DNA from: Hirsutella rhossiliensis
Taxonomy: Eukaryota > Ascomycota > Sordariomycetes > Hypocreales > Ophiocordycipitaceae
NCBI RefSeq assembly: GCF_020360975.1
Contig: NW_025408687.1
Span: 434,001 to 498,000 of the forward strand
Length of the DNA stretch: 64,000 bases
Direction of reading: 5' to 3'
This document shows, piece by piece, positions 23,570 through 36,200 of this stretch. Numbering within the stretch: position 1 is the first letter of the stretch; every line of letters begins with the position of its first letter. Below the pieces are notes generated by a model. That model made no database searches, had not been told where the DNA came from, and worked only from the letters and a program-made list of their open reading frames with translations. Position numbers and translations under genes: made by a program.

Positions 23570-26500
23570 ATCAATGGCAATAAGACTCTGCGAGTCTTCC
23601 AAGCGAACGTGGGCAAGATCTCGCCGGCGCACGACTGCGCCCTTGCCCTCGCCGATTCCGAACATTACGATGTGGTGCTCCTCCAGGAGCCATGGACAGA
23701 AACAAAGGGCGGCCGATGCCTTACCAAAACACATCCCGCCTACGACACCTTCTCCCGGTTGACAGCTGGAAGACAATAGCACCCGACCCAGAGTCATGAC
23801 CTATGTCCGCCGCAGGCCTGGGCTGATGGTAGATCAGAGGAGGCCCGCGGCAACTCGTGACATTCTTTGGCTCACGGTCAACGACATCACTTTGGTCAAC
23901 GTTTACCGCCAACCGTCATACGACGAGGCCCTCGACATACTACTCCAATGGCCCGCGCCAAACAGATGTCTGGTAGCAGGCGATTTCAACGCCAAACACC
24001 ACAGCTGGCAAGCCGGCCGCATCGAGGGCCGCGGCGAGGCTGTAGCTGCATGGGCGACAGCCAACGGTCTGAACCTGCTCAACCCGGCTGACGTCCCGAC
24101 AAATCCTCATGGCAATACGATCGACCTTGCCTCTCTAATATCGCCTTGGCCAATGCCGTGGTGGAAGACCATCTTGCCACCAGCTCCGACCACTTCACGC
24201 TCAGCACTACCCTGCCTGAGCTCGCTGTAGCGCCCCCACCCACTGGGAAGGTTCGCCTTACCTCTGACGAGGAAATAAGACGCTTCGTAGAGATGGTTGA
24301 AAACGGCGTGGCGGCTATCGAGCCGTCAACCGCTTCCTCAAGACTTGGATTCACTTGCCTTAGCAGTGACTAACCTACTTCAGTTTGCCGCCAAAGCTGC
24401 AGGCCGGCCGGTCCGCAAGGGCGCACGCAGCGCGCCCTGGTGGACGGAGGAATGCTCCTGGCCGCGGTGGAGTATCGCGCAGTGAGGAGAGTCTACGCTC
24501 TCGGTTTCGGCCGAGAGGTTCAGCTCGCGAAAAGGAAGTTCCAGAGAGTCGTGCGGCGAGTCAAGCGCCGTTACTGGCGCGATCTGATTGACAGCTTCAC
24601 GGACAGTGCGTCCGTCTTCAAGGCGGTCCGTTGGCTGAGATCGCCCGGTGCTTTCCAACCACCGCCTCTGCAAGTGGATGATACCGTCTATGAGACCCAA
24701 CTAGACAAAGCCAACGCCCTGCGACGAGCAACGCTCGAACGTCGCACTTCGCAGGATGACATCACGGATCCGTGGGTCCCAGTGGACACAGCGAGGACGA
24801 TTCCTTTCGCTCAGAACGTTTCTGGAGGAGGTCCGGGACGCGACCCTTCGCACGGGTAACACCTCTCCGGCTCCGATAACATTACGGTCAAGATGCTCCG
24901 TGCCGTCTGGCATACCATTGGAAGCCTCGTCCACAAGCTGTATCAGGGCTGTCTCGACATCGGTCACCATCCTAAGCCTTTCAGGAAGCGGAAGTGGTTA
25001 TGATCACGAAGCCGGGGCGTCGGAACCTGTCGAGGCCCGCGCCTGGCGTCTCTCTCCTCTCCTGTCTGGGCAAAGGCCTCGAACGGCTTATTGCGCGCCG
25101 TTTGGCGTGGGCATCCGTCCACTATGGTGTCTTGCACCCACAACAAGCTGGCGCATTGCCGAAAAGGTCCGCTGTTGACCTTGTCGCCGCATTGGTACAC
25201 GACATCGAGGAGGCTTTCTCGCGCAAGCAGGTCGCCACACTCGTGACAATGGACGTCGAAGGCGCCTTCGACACTGTCCTTCGTAGCAGGCTCATTCTTC
25301 GCCTTCGGCAGCAAGGATGGCCTCGGAATGTCGCTCGTTGGGCTGGCTCCTTTATGCATGACCGAGCAGCACGTGTCCGCTACCAGGATGTCATGACACC
25401 CTCGTCACCCTTGCAGTGCGGACTGCCGCAAGGATCGCCAGCTTCTCCCATACTTTTCCTACTATACACAGAGCCAATCTACCGCCTGAGCAACCCCAAG
25501 GGCGCTTCGGCTATGCAGACGACACTGCCGTCCTTTGCGTCGGAGACTCCCTGGAGGAGACTGCCCACAGAGCGTCGAAACATGTTCACGAACTCATGAC
25601 ATGGGGCACCGCGAACGCGATAACCTTCGACCCCAAGAAGACTGAAGTCATGCACTTCTCCCGAACTACACCGAGGAATGCACCTCCAGTCTTCCATGGC
25701 GAGGTAGAAAAGCGGCCAGGCTCAGCCATGCGGTGGCTCGGCATCTGGCTTGACAGCACCCTGACGTTCAAGACGCACGTCGAGAAGTGGACTGCCAAAG
25801 CGCAAGCAGTGGCCTACCATCTCAAGGGTTTGACAAATACCAACCGCGGCCCCTACCAGGTGCGGTCCGAGAGCCGTCCGCGCCTGCATCGAGCCGCAAT
25901 TGTTCTTTGGGGCAGAGGCGTGGTACCCGGGCATGACCTGCCCGCGATGGAATAAGCCGGCAAAGGAAGGGCCATCAAGAATACGGCACCTCATCCGGCG
26001 GATGGACAAGTCGCTCAACACGGCCATGCGAGCCATCCTCCCGGTCTGGAAGACGACGCCGCTCAGCGCCAGGCACCGGGAGGCGGGCATACCGCCAGTT
26101 TCGCACCTGCTCCAGGCGTGTCGAACGCGCTTCGCAGCCCGTCTCAAGTCCTCGACGAAGCGCACCCGCTTGCGGTGCGAACGAAGCCGATCCGGGCCCC
26201 GTCATCAACAGGGCCATTAAGTTAAAATACCAGCGTCCACGACAACCTTTCCGGACCAGACTGCGTCGCACTGACGAGCTGCTCCCAAGGTGCGCCAGGC
26301 CAGACCTTCTCGCACGTAGGTTCGCCAGCGACCAGCGTGGACCCCAAACTGCGCCGAAAGAAGAATCGGCGGCAAACTTCGGCGAGTGGCTCCAATCAGT
26401 TGCTCCACGGACAGCAATCGTCTACTCGGACGGATCCCTCTCCCGGAGGGAGCCGCGGGTACGGCTATGCGGTACATCAGGATGGACTCACCGTCCTCAG

Positions 26501-27016
26501 CGGTAACGGCCGTCTTGGGCTTGCTGAGGTCTTTGATGCCGAGGCGAGAGGCTCCTAGAGGGTCTGCGTGCTGCGTTGAGCCTCCCGGCTGCAGACCAGA
26601 TTGTCGTATGCCTCGATAACCTCGCGGTCGCGACGTGTCTTCAAGGCATGCCGTCAGATTCCTCCCAGAAGGAGTTCCTGGAATTCCAGGCCTTGGCCGC
26701 AGAACATGGTGCCACTGAGATCCGCTGGATCCCCGGCCACACCAACATCCCAGGTAACGAGCAGGCAGACGCCTTAGCAAAGGCAGGAACCTCTCAACCC
26801 GAGCCTGCAGACGCTCTCCCGACGCTGGCATATCTGCGCAAGGTCGCTAGGCAGCGACCAAAAGACGCATTCAAAGCCTGGTGGAAGTTTCTGCACCCCA
26901 ACAGTACAGGGTCCTCGACCTCGATGCCACGACTGGCTGCCCGCCAGAACTTACCATTCCACGACCTCTGCTCCACCATCTGCTCGCAGCAAGAACCCAC
27001 CACGGGACTTCGCTGA
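23570..27016 (+). pseudogene. LINE ORF2 (endonuclease-reverse transcriptase-RNase H), frameshifted
   Basis: The endonuclease begins near 23573 (NGNKTLRVFQANVGK) and has VLLQEPW, VNVYRQPS and VAGDFNAKHHSW, the metal-binding and catalytic motifs of the exonuclease-endonuclease-phosphatase fold. The reverse transcriptase is at about 25130-25880 with TMDVEGAFDTV, LPQGSPASPILF and the YADD active site at 25512-25523, reached after a frame change near 25480-25500. RNase H begins with VYSDGSLSREG near 26420 and has RWIPGHTNIPGNEQADALAK near 26725. A Cys-rich C-terminal segment follows after 27016 in another frame (TCSCGRRKE). Stops and indels break it in many places. Confidence 0.9.
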
Positions 27017-27627
27017 TTACCACGAAAGGTTGAACCACGACGATGCGCGACTGACGTGCTCATGTGGTCGACGAAAAGAACAAAGCATCTCTTCTATTGC
27101 CGGAAGATCGCGCCGCGACATCGGATGAGGTTGGCACCCTCACCGAGCGCGGCGGTCAACCGAGCAATAGGCAGAGACTTCGACCAGTTCGTCAAGGTGG
27201 CGAAGGCAAGCTCGTTCTTTGGAACGATCTGCCCTCGCCACTAGGCGGCAGCAACCGCTTTCCTCCTTCCCCCTTTGTTTGCACACACACCCATTTTCTC
27301 TTACCGACTCGGCCGGGCGGAGGGTGCTCTCCGGAACCGGCCCTGTGAGGCCAAAACGAAAGACATGGCTGTCGCGCCTGAACGTCCCGCTGACGGGCAG
27401 CAGGCTGAGCAAAGAAGCGCCTTTGAGCCGATGAAATGCTGAATGGTGGATTGTTTACGTTCTGTGGAAGGGCAGAAGACGCGGATTGGTACTCGTTTCG
27501 TTTCGCGTATTGTGGGCCTACTCCGCGATAGTAGACTTCCAGCAGCTCAGCACGTCCTGTGCCCCGTCTCGGGGACCTGAGCGACCTAAAGGTCGCTGGA
27601 CGGAAAATACAATAATAATAATAATAA

Positions 27628-27642
27628 TTAAGCTAATTATAC
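27628..27642 (+). repeat. LINE target-site duplication, right copy
   Basis: Identical to 21668-21682 and directly follows the AAT-repeat tail. Confidence 0.95.
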
Positions 27643-30164
27643 CCGGACAAAATTCGACCTGGCATTCCTCGACGCCGGTACTCCGTAGCCGACGGAGCAG
27701 CGGCGGACATGGCTCTCACGAAGCGCGAGCGCACGGCCCGCGGTCGCTCTTGTCCAGGCGCGGTTGCGCAAGCGGACGCGGAGAGCGCGGAGACGACGGA
27801 GACGACGGAGACGACGGAGGCAGAGCCAAGCAGGCATCTAGACCCCGGGGCAGAAACCAGCGAATCCCAATCCGGGGGAAGTGCTCGGCGTCTGCTGGCC
27901 CGTTGCTTTGTGTGGCCTAGAGCTACAAGCATAGCGTACATTCCAGATACATGCTGACCAAGCTTCCAAAGAGCATGAGGTCGAGGGTTCAACCGTCAGT
28001 GTGAGAGCCTCAACTCGCCTGAGACGGAACCGCCTGCCTTTGTTGCGCAGCCTTGGCAATGACAAGGCAAAGAGTTCTTCTTTTCTCGGAAGAGTCAGTG
28101 ACTGGCTGTGTGCGAGTGTGGGCAACAAGTCTCATGTTGGGGGCCTCGCCGGGCTGGATGAGACGCGCCGTGTCTGATGGTAAGACTTTTGTGACACATT
28201 TTGCTCTGTCACAGGGGAGCCAGTGTTTTAAGCTCTACCCCGGGGCAACCTTTTTTATTCTTGGCCATGAACCCAAGATACCATTTGTGTTCAAGGGCAA
28301 GACTCGAGACGTGGACAAGATGGCATATGCCGTCGAGTTTTGTCACCATTTGCCGACTTGGGTGTAGGTGGTTGAGCTTGGATTGCCTCACCGGGCGCGC
28401 CCTCGTTTCACTCCGTACACGAATAAACATGGCCAAGATTTTTTTTAAAAAAATAGAACATGGATGCATCCATCTACACATCCTCGGTAACTTGACAATC
28501 GCCGGTTCCGCGCACAGAGACCTCGGACAAACCCAGTGTGAGCAAGTCCATGCGTTTACTGTACGGCACATGGCACGGAGAGCTTGGCCGGCACTGTCAA
28601 TGCCAGCCTGTCGCCCTCTCTTGTACATACTTGTCCCCGCCCGCCGTCATCCTCCTCGTCGGCTTGTGCGACGCGGCCAGGGGGGGGGGAGTGTCATGAT
28701 GGATAATTACCGCCAGCAAAAAAAGCCCGGCGACGGGATACGGGGTCCCTACTGTGCGTCCAAAGACTGTGCGCCTGGGACTGTCTGCGGCATCCCGATC
28801 CGAGCCGCGTGCCGGAAGAATTGCATTCCCTGGCTGGCAAGCCATGTCGGCTCTTGTCTTGAAACCTGGGATAATTGCCATTGATGTCGGATCCGGGGAG
28901 CCTTGACTTGGCTTGCCAAGAAGTTGCGTGTGAGAGTTAATACGAGGCGGCGAGTCGCTCCCGTCGCCCAAAGGAGGACGCGACGCACTGTACTGCACTG
29001 TACTGGCTCTGGCAGCTGTTCCGCTGGGCAAACAGGGCAAACAGGGCAAACAGGGCAAGACATGGAATAGGAGAGGGATAGGAGAGGGACAAACGTGCAA
29101 AGCAAGGCTGGAGCTACCGACGGATGGGTGTAGTCGCCCGCCTTGTTTGGCATCCTGTTTTAGTCGTGGGCACGGAGTACCTACTTGGCGAGGCAGCCTT
29201 CCGCATGTCCCCTGCACAGTGCGCACGCGGCCGGAGGGTTTTCGTGAGACTCGACAGCGAGCGAGCCAACAAGCAAGCAGTTTGTGTGCCAGGAACACGA
29301 CGGGCGGGAAGAGCAAGAGAAGCGGCATAATACAGGTGGTTGTCATCATTTTTCTTCAACCTGTATAGGCAAGGTAGGTAATACTGTAACCTACATACGT
29401 CGGTACCTAGATAGGTAGATAAACACATCTGCACCGTGCAGGGCGGGCGGCTGTGCCCAATTGGTGAGTTGAGTAAGTTATCGAGTAATAGTTGGATGGA
29501 TGGATCATGGATGAGGCTGTCAGGGCCAAGGCTTTTTTTGCGTCCCGAAATGGACACACCACAGCGGACGCATGCGAGGAGTGTCGGATGCATCCGCTCC
29601 AAAAAGAGCCCGAGGCGAAGCGCCCGCCCGCCGCCGACGCCGCCGACGCCGCCTTCTTGCATCGCCTCGTCCAGACCTCCATGTAGCTTCGACAGGCCAG
29701 AGCAAAAAGCCGACGCATTCGCCGTCGTCTCATGTCCTCCAGCTAGGCCGGATCGCCGCCCGATTCACTGCCCCAGGCCGTCTCGTCTCGCCCGCCTCTG
29801 CTCTTTGCCGCCTCTCTTCGCCCCCCCCCCCTCTGGAAGAAGGCCCCCCCCCCCCTTCTCTCTCCTCTCTTCTTCCCTCCCTCCCGCTCTCTCCACCACC
29901 CACGCTCCAGTCTCTCTCTCTCTCTCTCTCTCTGTCTCTCGCATTCCCACTCCCACACGTCTCTCTCTCCCCCTCCTCGCTGCTAGTCTCCGTCTGTGCC
30001 TGTCTGTCTGTGCCTGTCACTCTCCCTCCAATTCTGCTCTTCGGCGCCGCCGCCGCCGCCGTCGTCGTCATCGCCGTTACCGCCACCGCCTCCGTCGCCG
30101 CCGCCTGAGACGCCGTTCCATCCGTCCCGAGTTGCGTCTCCGCCCAGCTTGGTCGACACTCGTG
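27643..30164. promoter_or_regulatory. Long upstream region of adenylate cyclase
   Basis: About 2.5 kb without a convincing gene. It contains a (GACGACGGA)3 tract at 27791-27819, an A/T run at 28438-28453, a threefold GGGCAAACA repeat at 29026-29059, and a long pyrimidine-rich tract from about 29800 that includes (TC)n. Several open frames on both strands lack any protein-like signal. A large regulatory region and long 5' UTR are plausible for this signalling gene, but the transcription start is not visible. Confidence 0.5.
29911..29940 (+). repeat. (TC)n microsatellite in adenylate cyclase 5' region
   Basis: A run of about 13 TC dinucleotides, interrupted once by a G, inside a longer CT-rich stretch typical of fungal promoters and 5' UTRs. 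Confidence 0.9.
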
Positions 30165-30165
30165 C

Positions 30166-30266
30166 ATGGGCTGGTCCAGGACATGAATGCGCCTCGACGA
30201 CCCCTTGCCCTCGATTCCTCGCGAGCGACATCCATGGCCAGCGCCTCCGCCACGACGGCCTGGTGA
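30166..30266 (+). promoter_or_regulatory. Two overlapping upstream ORFs before adenylate cyclase
   Basis: uORF1 is 30166-30186 (MGWSRT) and its stop overlaps the start of uORF2 in ATGA. uORF2 is 30183-30266 (27 residues, MNAPRRPLALDSS...) and ends 2 nt before the main ATG at 30269. If both lie within the mRNA, they could set translation of the cyclase through reinitiation. Presence in the transcript is inferred. Confidence 0.55.
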
Positions 30267-30268
30267 CC

Positions 30269-33200
30269 ATGTCGGAGAATGATGCCCGCTTCAGCTCCAT
30301 CACGAGCGCCAGCAACAGCACCGACGACAGCACTCGCTCGTCCGCCACCGTGAAGCCCTTGACGCTCGCCTCCTCGGCAAACCGCCGCCACCGCGGCTCT
30401 CACATGCGCATCGACCTCGACGCCAGCCACAGCCAGCGCCCGAGGTGAGTTTTCCCCTCTTCTTCTCTCGCAAGCGCCGAGATGCCTGGCTGACCAGCCC
30501 GCAAATGCAGAGTCGTCCACGACGACGGCCAAGTCTCTCCCACGTCCGCCACCGCTACCCGAGGCCCCCTCTCGCCCTCGTCGCCCTCTTTCCACATGTC
30601 CGGCCCCCCCGACCGCCGCGCGAGCGACCTCGCAAACTACCGACGTGACCTTGCCGTCCTCGAACACTCCCGCAGCTCCGCCGGCGCCGGCGCCGCCCAA
30701 AACTCAAACGCCAACGTAGCCCCGTGGGCCTCCAACGGTCCTCCGCCGCCGCCGCCGCCCAAGGGCCCTGCCACGAGCTTCTACGATGACTCGAGCGATA
30801 GCCTGTCCCTCGCCTCGCAGTTCTCCCCGGGCCTGCCCTCGGCCAGCCACCGACATGGCCCCGTCCCGTCGGGCAACCCCGAGTCTCCCGACATGCCCTA
30901 CTTCAACTCCGACGGCCGCCGCCCTTCGATTGCGAGCATAACCACCACTGCCAGCAGCCAGGGTTCCAGGACCAGCGGCACCCGCGGCGGCTTCCGCAAG
31001 CTCCAGGGCTTCTTTGGCGAGGAGTTTCCCGGCCGCGACAGCTCCGAGAGCAGTCTTCCCATGTCCGTCGCCGGCAAGGACCAGCGTACTCGCTCCTACA
31101 GCCACACCCGCCCCAACCCGCGTGATCGCAACTACTCCAACGCGACGGACCCGAGGGATGCCTCGCCTGCCTCATCTAGGCCAAGGACCCCCAAGCCCGA
31201 GGTCGTGCCTTTCCTCTATCAGGACAATTCTGTGCGTCTGCCCTGCACCTGCGCTGGGCCCCCTCCTCCCCTCCCCTCTCCCTCCCTCCCCGCTCTCTCG
31301 GTAGTCTGCGGCCTTGGCCATCGCCGGGACCATGCTGCCGCTCTCCAGCCCACTCGCGACAAGTGCCTGCCTTCTCGCTATTCTTGGTTGCTGTTCCTGG
31401 CCTCCCTCGCCCTTCGAGGTGGTATGCCGTCTAACTCTTTCGACTCTCCCAGGACATTGCACGATACGGAGAGGCGCCTGTCCGGGAAATGATGACTGGG
31501 CTCGACCGAGAGCGCTACGAAGCCTCGGCTAACGGGCCTCCCAAATCCTCCGCATCCTCGCGACCCGGACACAACATGCAGCTATCGGGCCAGCACCGCC
31601 ACAATAGGAGCAATGAGGACCAGAGGAGCCTGAGACCGACGGCTAGCAGGGAAGACTCGCTCGCCGGGACCCCGAGCCACCGCGAACGTGGGGCATCGGT
31701 CGCGATGCAAAAACAGAAGACAAGAGGCCAGAGCCCTGCGCCCAGCGCCCAATCTGGCTCCAAGTCTGGTCATGGAGACGGGCCGACGTCGCCTGCTCCT
31801 CACGGGAAGCGAGGACTCCTTGGGCGCCTTCGCCGGCACAAGGACAAGGACAAGGACAAGGATAAGGAAGATGCCAACCCGGCAAGACTGCGCGATATGC
31901 CGTCCACCCGGTCTCTGCAATCCAAGTCGTCAAAGGCAGACTTTTCGCGATCAGCCATGTCCCCGTCGCACCCCCCAGGCCACCGGCCCAGCAATGCCGA
32001 GTCCAACGATTCGCAAGACGCTCGCGCCGCGGCGAGTCGCGGGGCTCCCTTCAACAACAAATTCCCCTTTGCCAAGAAGAATCGGATGAACCGGAACTTC
32101 GAGCACACCGAAGAGTCGGTTGGCCCCACGGAAGGGAAGAAAAATCCTGGTCACGTCTACCACCTCGATACCGACTTGAACGACATGGAAGGCATCTTGT
32201 CCGGTGGCCCCACCCAGCCCGGCCCTCCCGATGCCACATCTACCAACAATATCGAAGGTGAAGGCAAGGACCCGTCGGCGGACCCCAAGGGAGGCTGGGA
32301 TGCTCCCGACAGCTGGGCCGTGCGTCGCGGCACCGAGGACAGCACCAACGTTGTGTCGGAGCCGGAGGAGGTCGAGGGCCCGCCGCGACCCGAGGAGAAG
32401 TTGGCGCCCTACTTCATTCGCATCTTCCGCTCCGACGGGACCTTCTCCACCCATTCCATGGCTCTTGACGCCACCGTCTCCGAAGTCATCTCGCAGGTGG
32501 TCAAGAAGACGTACGTCGTCGACGGACTCGAGGACTACCAAATCATCCTGAAAAAGCACGACCTCATTCGGGTCTTGTCGGCGCCCGAGAGGCCGCTGCT
32601 CCTGCAGAAGCGGCTATTGCAGCAGGTTGGGTATGAAGAAAAGGACAGGATCGAGGAGCTGGGGCGGGAAGACAACGGCTATCTCTGTCGCTTCATGTTC
32701 CTGTCCGCCAGGGAAAGCGACTTTCACGCAAAGACGTCCGACTTGGGCGTCTCCCGCACCCAAAAGCTCAGCTACGTCGATCTCTCGGGACGCAACCTTG
32801 TCACCATTCCCATTTCGCTCTACTCCAAGGCCTCCGACATCATCTCGCTCAACCTCTCGAGGAATCTGTCCCTGGACGTACCCCGGGACTTCATTCAGTC
32901 CTGCAAGCATCTCCGGGACATCAAGTTCAACAACAACGACGCGAGGAAGCTGCCGGTCAGCTTATCACGGGCGGCGAAGTTGACATACCTGGATGTCTCC
33001 AACAACAGAGTCGAGCAGCTGGAACACGCCGAGCTCAACAACCTGACGGGATTGCTGAAGATGAACCTGGCCAACAATCGACTGACTCACATCCCACCCT
33101 ACTTTGATGTGTACCAGTCCCTGCGAAGCCTCAACATTTCATCCAACTTTTTGGATAAGTTCCCTCCCTTTTTGTGCCAGCTGCAAAGCCTCGTCGATTT

Positions 33201-36200
33201 GGATCTCAGCTTCAATGCCATCTCTCACCTTCCGGACGAGATCGGCAACTTGAAGAACCTGGAGAAGCTGCTCATCACAAACAACAAGCTCGCAGACGAA
33301 GTACCGCAAAGCTTCCGCGAACTGACTAGCCTGCGAGAGCTCGACATGAAGTTTAACGCCATTACGACCATAGACATTCTCTCGGAGCTTCCTAAGCTGG
33401 AGCTCCTGTATGCCGCTCACAACAACGTGTCTTCGTTTGAGGGCAAATTCGAGCGGATTCGCCAGATTAAGCTCAACTCGAACCCCTTGAACAAGTTTGA
33501 GATCATTGAGCCGGCCCCGACGCTGAAGACGCTGAACCTCTCCCACGCCCAGCTGGTGAGCATCGACTCGTGCTTTGCCAACATGATGAACCTGGAGCGC
33601 CTCGTCTTGGACAAGAACCACTTTGTCTCCATTCCCCCGCAAATCGGGGTCTTGAGCAAGCTCGAACACTTTAGCCTCGCGAATAACTCGGTTGCCGAGT
33701 TACCGCCCCAGATAGGGTGCCTCGGCGAGCTGCGAGTGCTCAACGTGCGCGGGAATAACATTTCGAAGCTGCCCACGGAAATCTGGTTCGCGAACAAGCT
33801 CGAGACCTTCAACGCCTCTTCCAACGTCCTCGACGTGTTCCCCAAGCCGGCTTCCAAACCTCCCCGTGCGCCCGGCGGAGAAGAGCCGTCGTCGGGACCG
33901 CCTCCGGCGCAGAATGGCAAGCCTCTACCACTGAACTCCTCGGCCACTCCGAGCACCGAGGAGCTGGCGGATGACCGGAGGCCGAGCCAAGGCTCGAGCA
34001 CTCTGCTCAGCGTCGGCCCGTCGCCTATCCCGGCGGATCGTAAGGGCTCCGTGGTGTCCGTTTTCGGCAAGGGCGGGCGCAAGACCTCCGTCGTTTCAAG
34101 GGCAGCGTCGTCCCAGGGGACGATCTCCAGCGCGCCGCCGCCGCCGCCGCCGCCGCCGGGCAACCCTAGGAAGGACTCGGGCATGTCGTCGAGGATGACG
34201 ACCACGTTCGCCGGGTCGCTGCGCAATCTTTATCTGGCCGACAATCGTCTGGAAGACGACGTCTTCGAGCAGATCACTCTATGTTCCGAGCTCCGAGTCT
34301 TGAACCTGTCGTACAATGACGAGATCAGCGACATGCCCCAGAGATCAATCAAGAGCTGGCCGCAACTGGTCGAGCTCTACCTCTCAGGAAATGGCCTGAC
34401 AACTGTCCCTGCCGACGACCTGGAGGAGTCCAGTCTGCTGCAAGCCCTCTACATCAACGGCAACAGGTTCACCAACCTGCCGGCGGACATTTCCAGAGCA
34501 AAGAAGCTTGCGGTTCTTGATTGCGGAAACAACTACCTCAAGTACAACATCTGCAATGTCCCGTATGATTGGAACTGGAATCTCAATCCCAACCTTAGAT
34601 ATCTCAACTTGTCCGGCAACAAGCGGCTGGAAATCAAGCAGACCGGTCCGACCAACGATGGCCCGGGTTCCGCGAATCAAGAGCAGTACACCGACTTCAA
34701 CCGCCTGATTAACTTGAGAGTCCTTGGGTTAATGGATGTCACCCTGACCCAGCCCAGCATACCTGACCAGAGCGAGGACAGACGCGTGCGAACATCTGGC
34801 TCGCTGGCGGGACACTTGCCCTACGGCATGGCGGACACGCTCGGTAAGAACGAGCATCTGTCGACTGTCGATCTGGTGGTGCCTCGATTCAACTCGTCCG
34901 AGACGGAGATGCTCCTGGGCCTCTTTGATGGCCAGGCGCTTTCGAGTGGCGGGTCCAAGGTGGCCAAGTACCTGCATGAAAACTTTGGGCACATTTTTGC
35001 CATGGAGTTGAAGGGCCTCAAGACTCGCCAGAACGAGACTCCCGCCGACGCCCTCCGGAGAGCGTTCCTGGCGCTGAACAAGGACCTGGTGACCATCGCC
35101 GTCCAGCACACCGAGGAGCGGCCGAAGACGTCCCATAGGGGGTCGGCGCAGCCCGTCGTTCTCAGCAGGGAAGACCTGAATTCCGGCGGCGTGGCAACCG
35201 TCGTCTACCTTCAAGGCACCGATCTCTACGTGGCCAACGTCGGCGACGCGCAGGCCATGGTGATTCAGACGGACGGCAATTACCAAATGCTGACGCAAAA
35301 GCACGATCCCGCAGAGGCCACGGAGCGATCCCGGATCCGCGAGGCGGGCGGCTGGGTATCCCGGAACGGCCGGCTCAACGACCTGCTCCAGGTGTCGCGA
35401 GCCTTCGGCTACGTCGACCTGATGCCGGCCGTCCAGGCAGCGCCTCACGTCAGCAACATGACCATTGGAGAACACGAGGACATTATCCTCATTGCCACCA
35501 GCGAGCTCTGGGACTACCTTACGCCTGGCCTCATCACCGACATCGCCAGGGCGGAGCGGCAGGACCTCATGCGCGCGGCGCAGAAGCTAAGGGACCTGGC
35601 GATGGCCTACGGCGCGTCTGGTAAAATCATGGTCATGATGATCAGCGTGGCCGACTTGAAGAGGCGGGTGGAGAGGTCGCGGAATCACCGCGGCACGAGC
35701 ATGTCTCTGTATCCGTCTGGAGTTCCCGACGAGGCCCAGATTCTGTCTACGAGAAGGGGCCGCAAGGGCAAGGGAGATGTGCTGGACTCGGCCCTCAACC
35801 GGCTCGAGGCCGAAATCCCAGCGCCGACGGGAACCGTATCGATTGCCTTTACCGACATCAAGAACTCGACGACGCTGTGGGAGATGTATCCCAGTGCCAT
35901 GAGGTCGGCGATCAAGCTGCACAACGAGGTGATGCGTCGACAGCTCCGACGCATCGGCGGGTACGAGGTCAAGACCGAGGGCGACGCTTTTATAGTCTCT
36001 TTCCCCACGGCCACTTCCGCGCTGCTGTGGTGCTTTGCCGTCCAGCTGCAGCTTCTGGACGTGAACTGGCCGTCGGAGATTCTCAACTCCCTGTCTGGCC
36101 AGCCAGTCTACGACAAGGACAACAACGTCATCTTCAAGGGCATATCCGTGCGCATGGGCATCCACTTTGGCGACTGCGTGAGCGAGACGGATCCCGTCAC

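Larger units (their letters stand above)
21683..27627 (+). mobile_element. Tad1-like non-LTR retrotransposon, full length, frame-broken
   Basis: A 5.9-kb LINE flanked by a perfect 15-bp duplication. It contains, in order, a short 5' UTR, an ORF1 with three CCHC-like zinc knuckles, an ORF2 with endonuclease, reverse transcriptase, RNase H and a C-terminal Cys-rich segment, and a 3' tail of tandem AAT (about 27611-27627). This order is that of Tad1/I-clade fungal LINEs. Both reading frames are interrupted by many small frameshifts and stops. There is no RIP signature: CpA and TpG are plentiful. The intact TSD suggests a fairly recent insertion. It separates the GH13 gene from the adenylate cyclase locus. 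Confidence 0.95.

Noticed and set aside
22078..26220. Many short frames inside the LINE as individual genes
   Set aside because: Each is a piece of the same two retroelement ORFs broken by indels.
27900..28020. tRNA-like T-arm sequence GGTTCAACC near 27979
   Set aside because: No matching acceptor stem, D arm or anticodon arm at correct distance.
28597..29349. 250-codon minus-strand open frame upstream of adenylate cyclase
   Set aside because: Low-complexity repeats (CPVCPVCP-like from the tandem repeat), no family resemblance; more likely chance.
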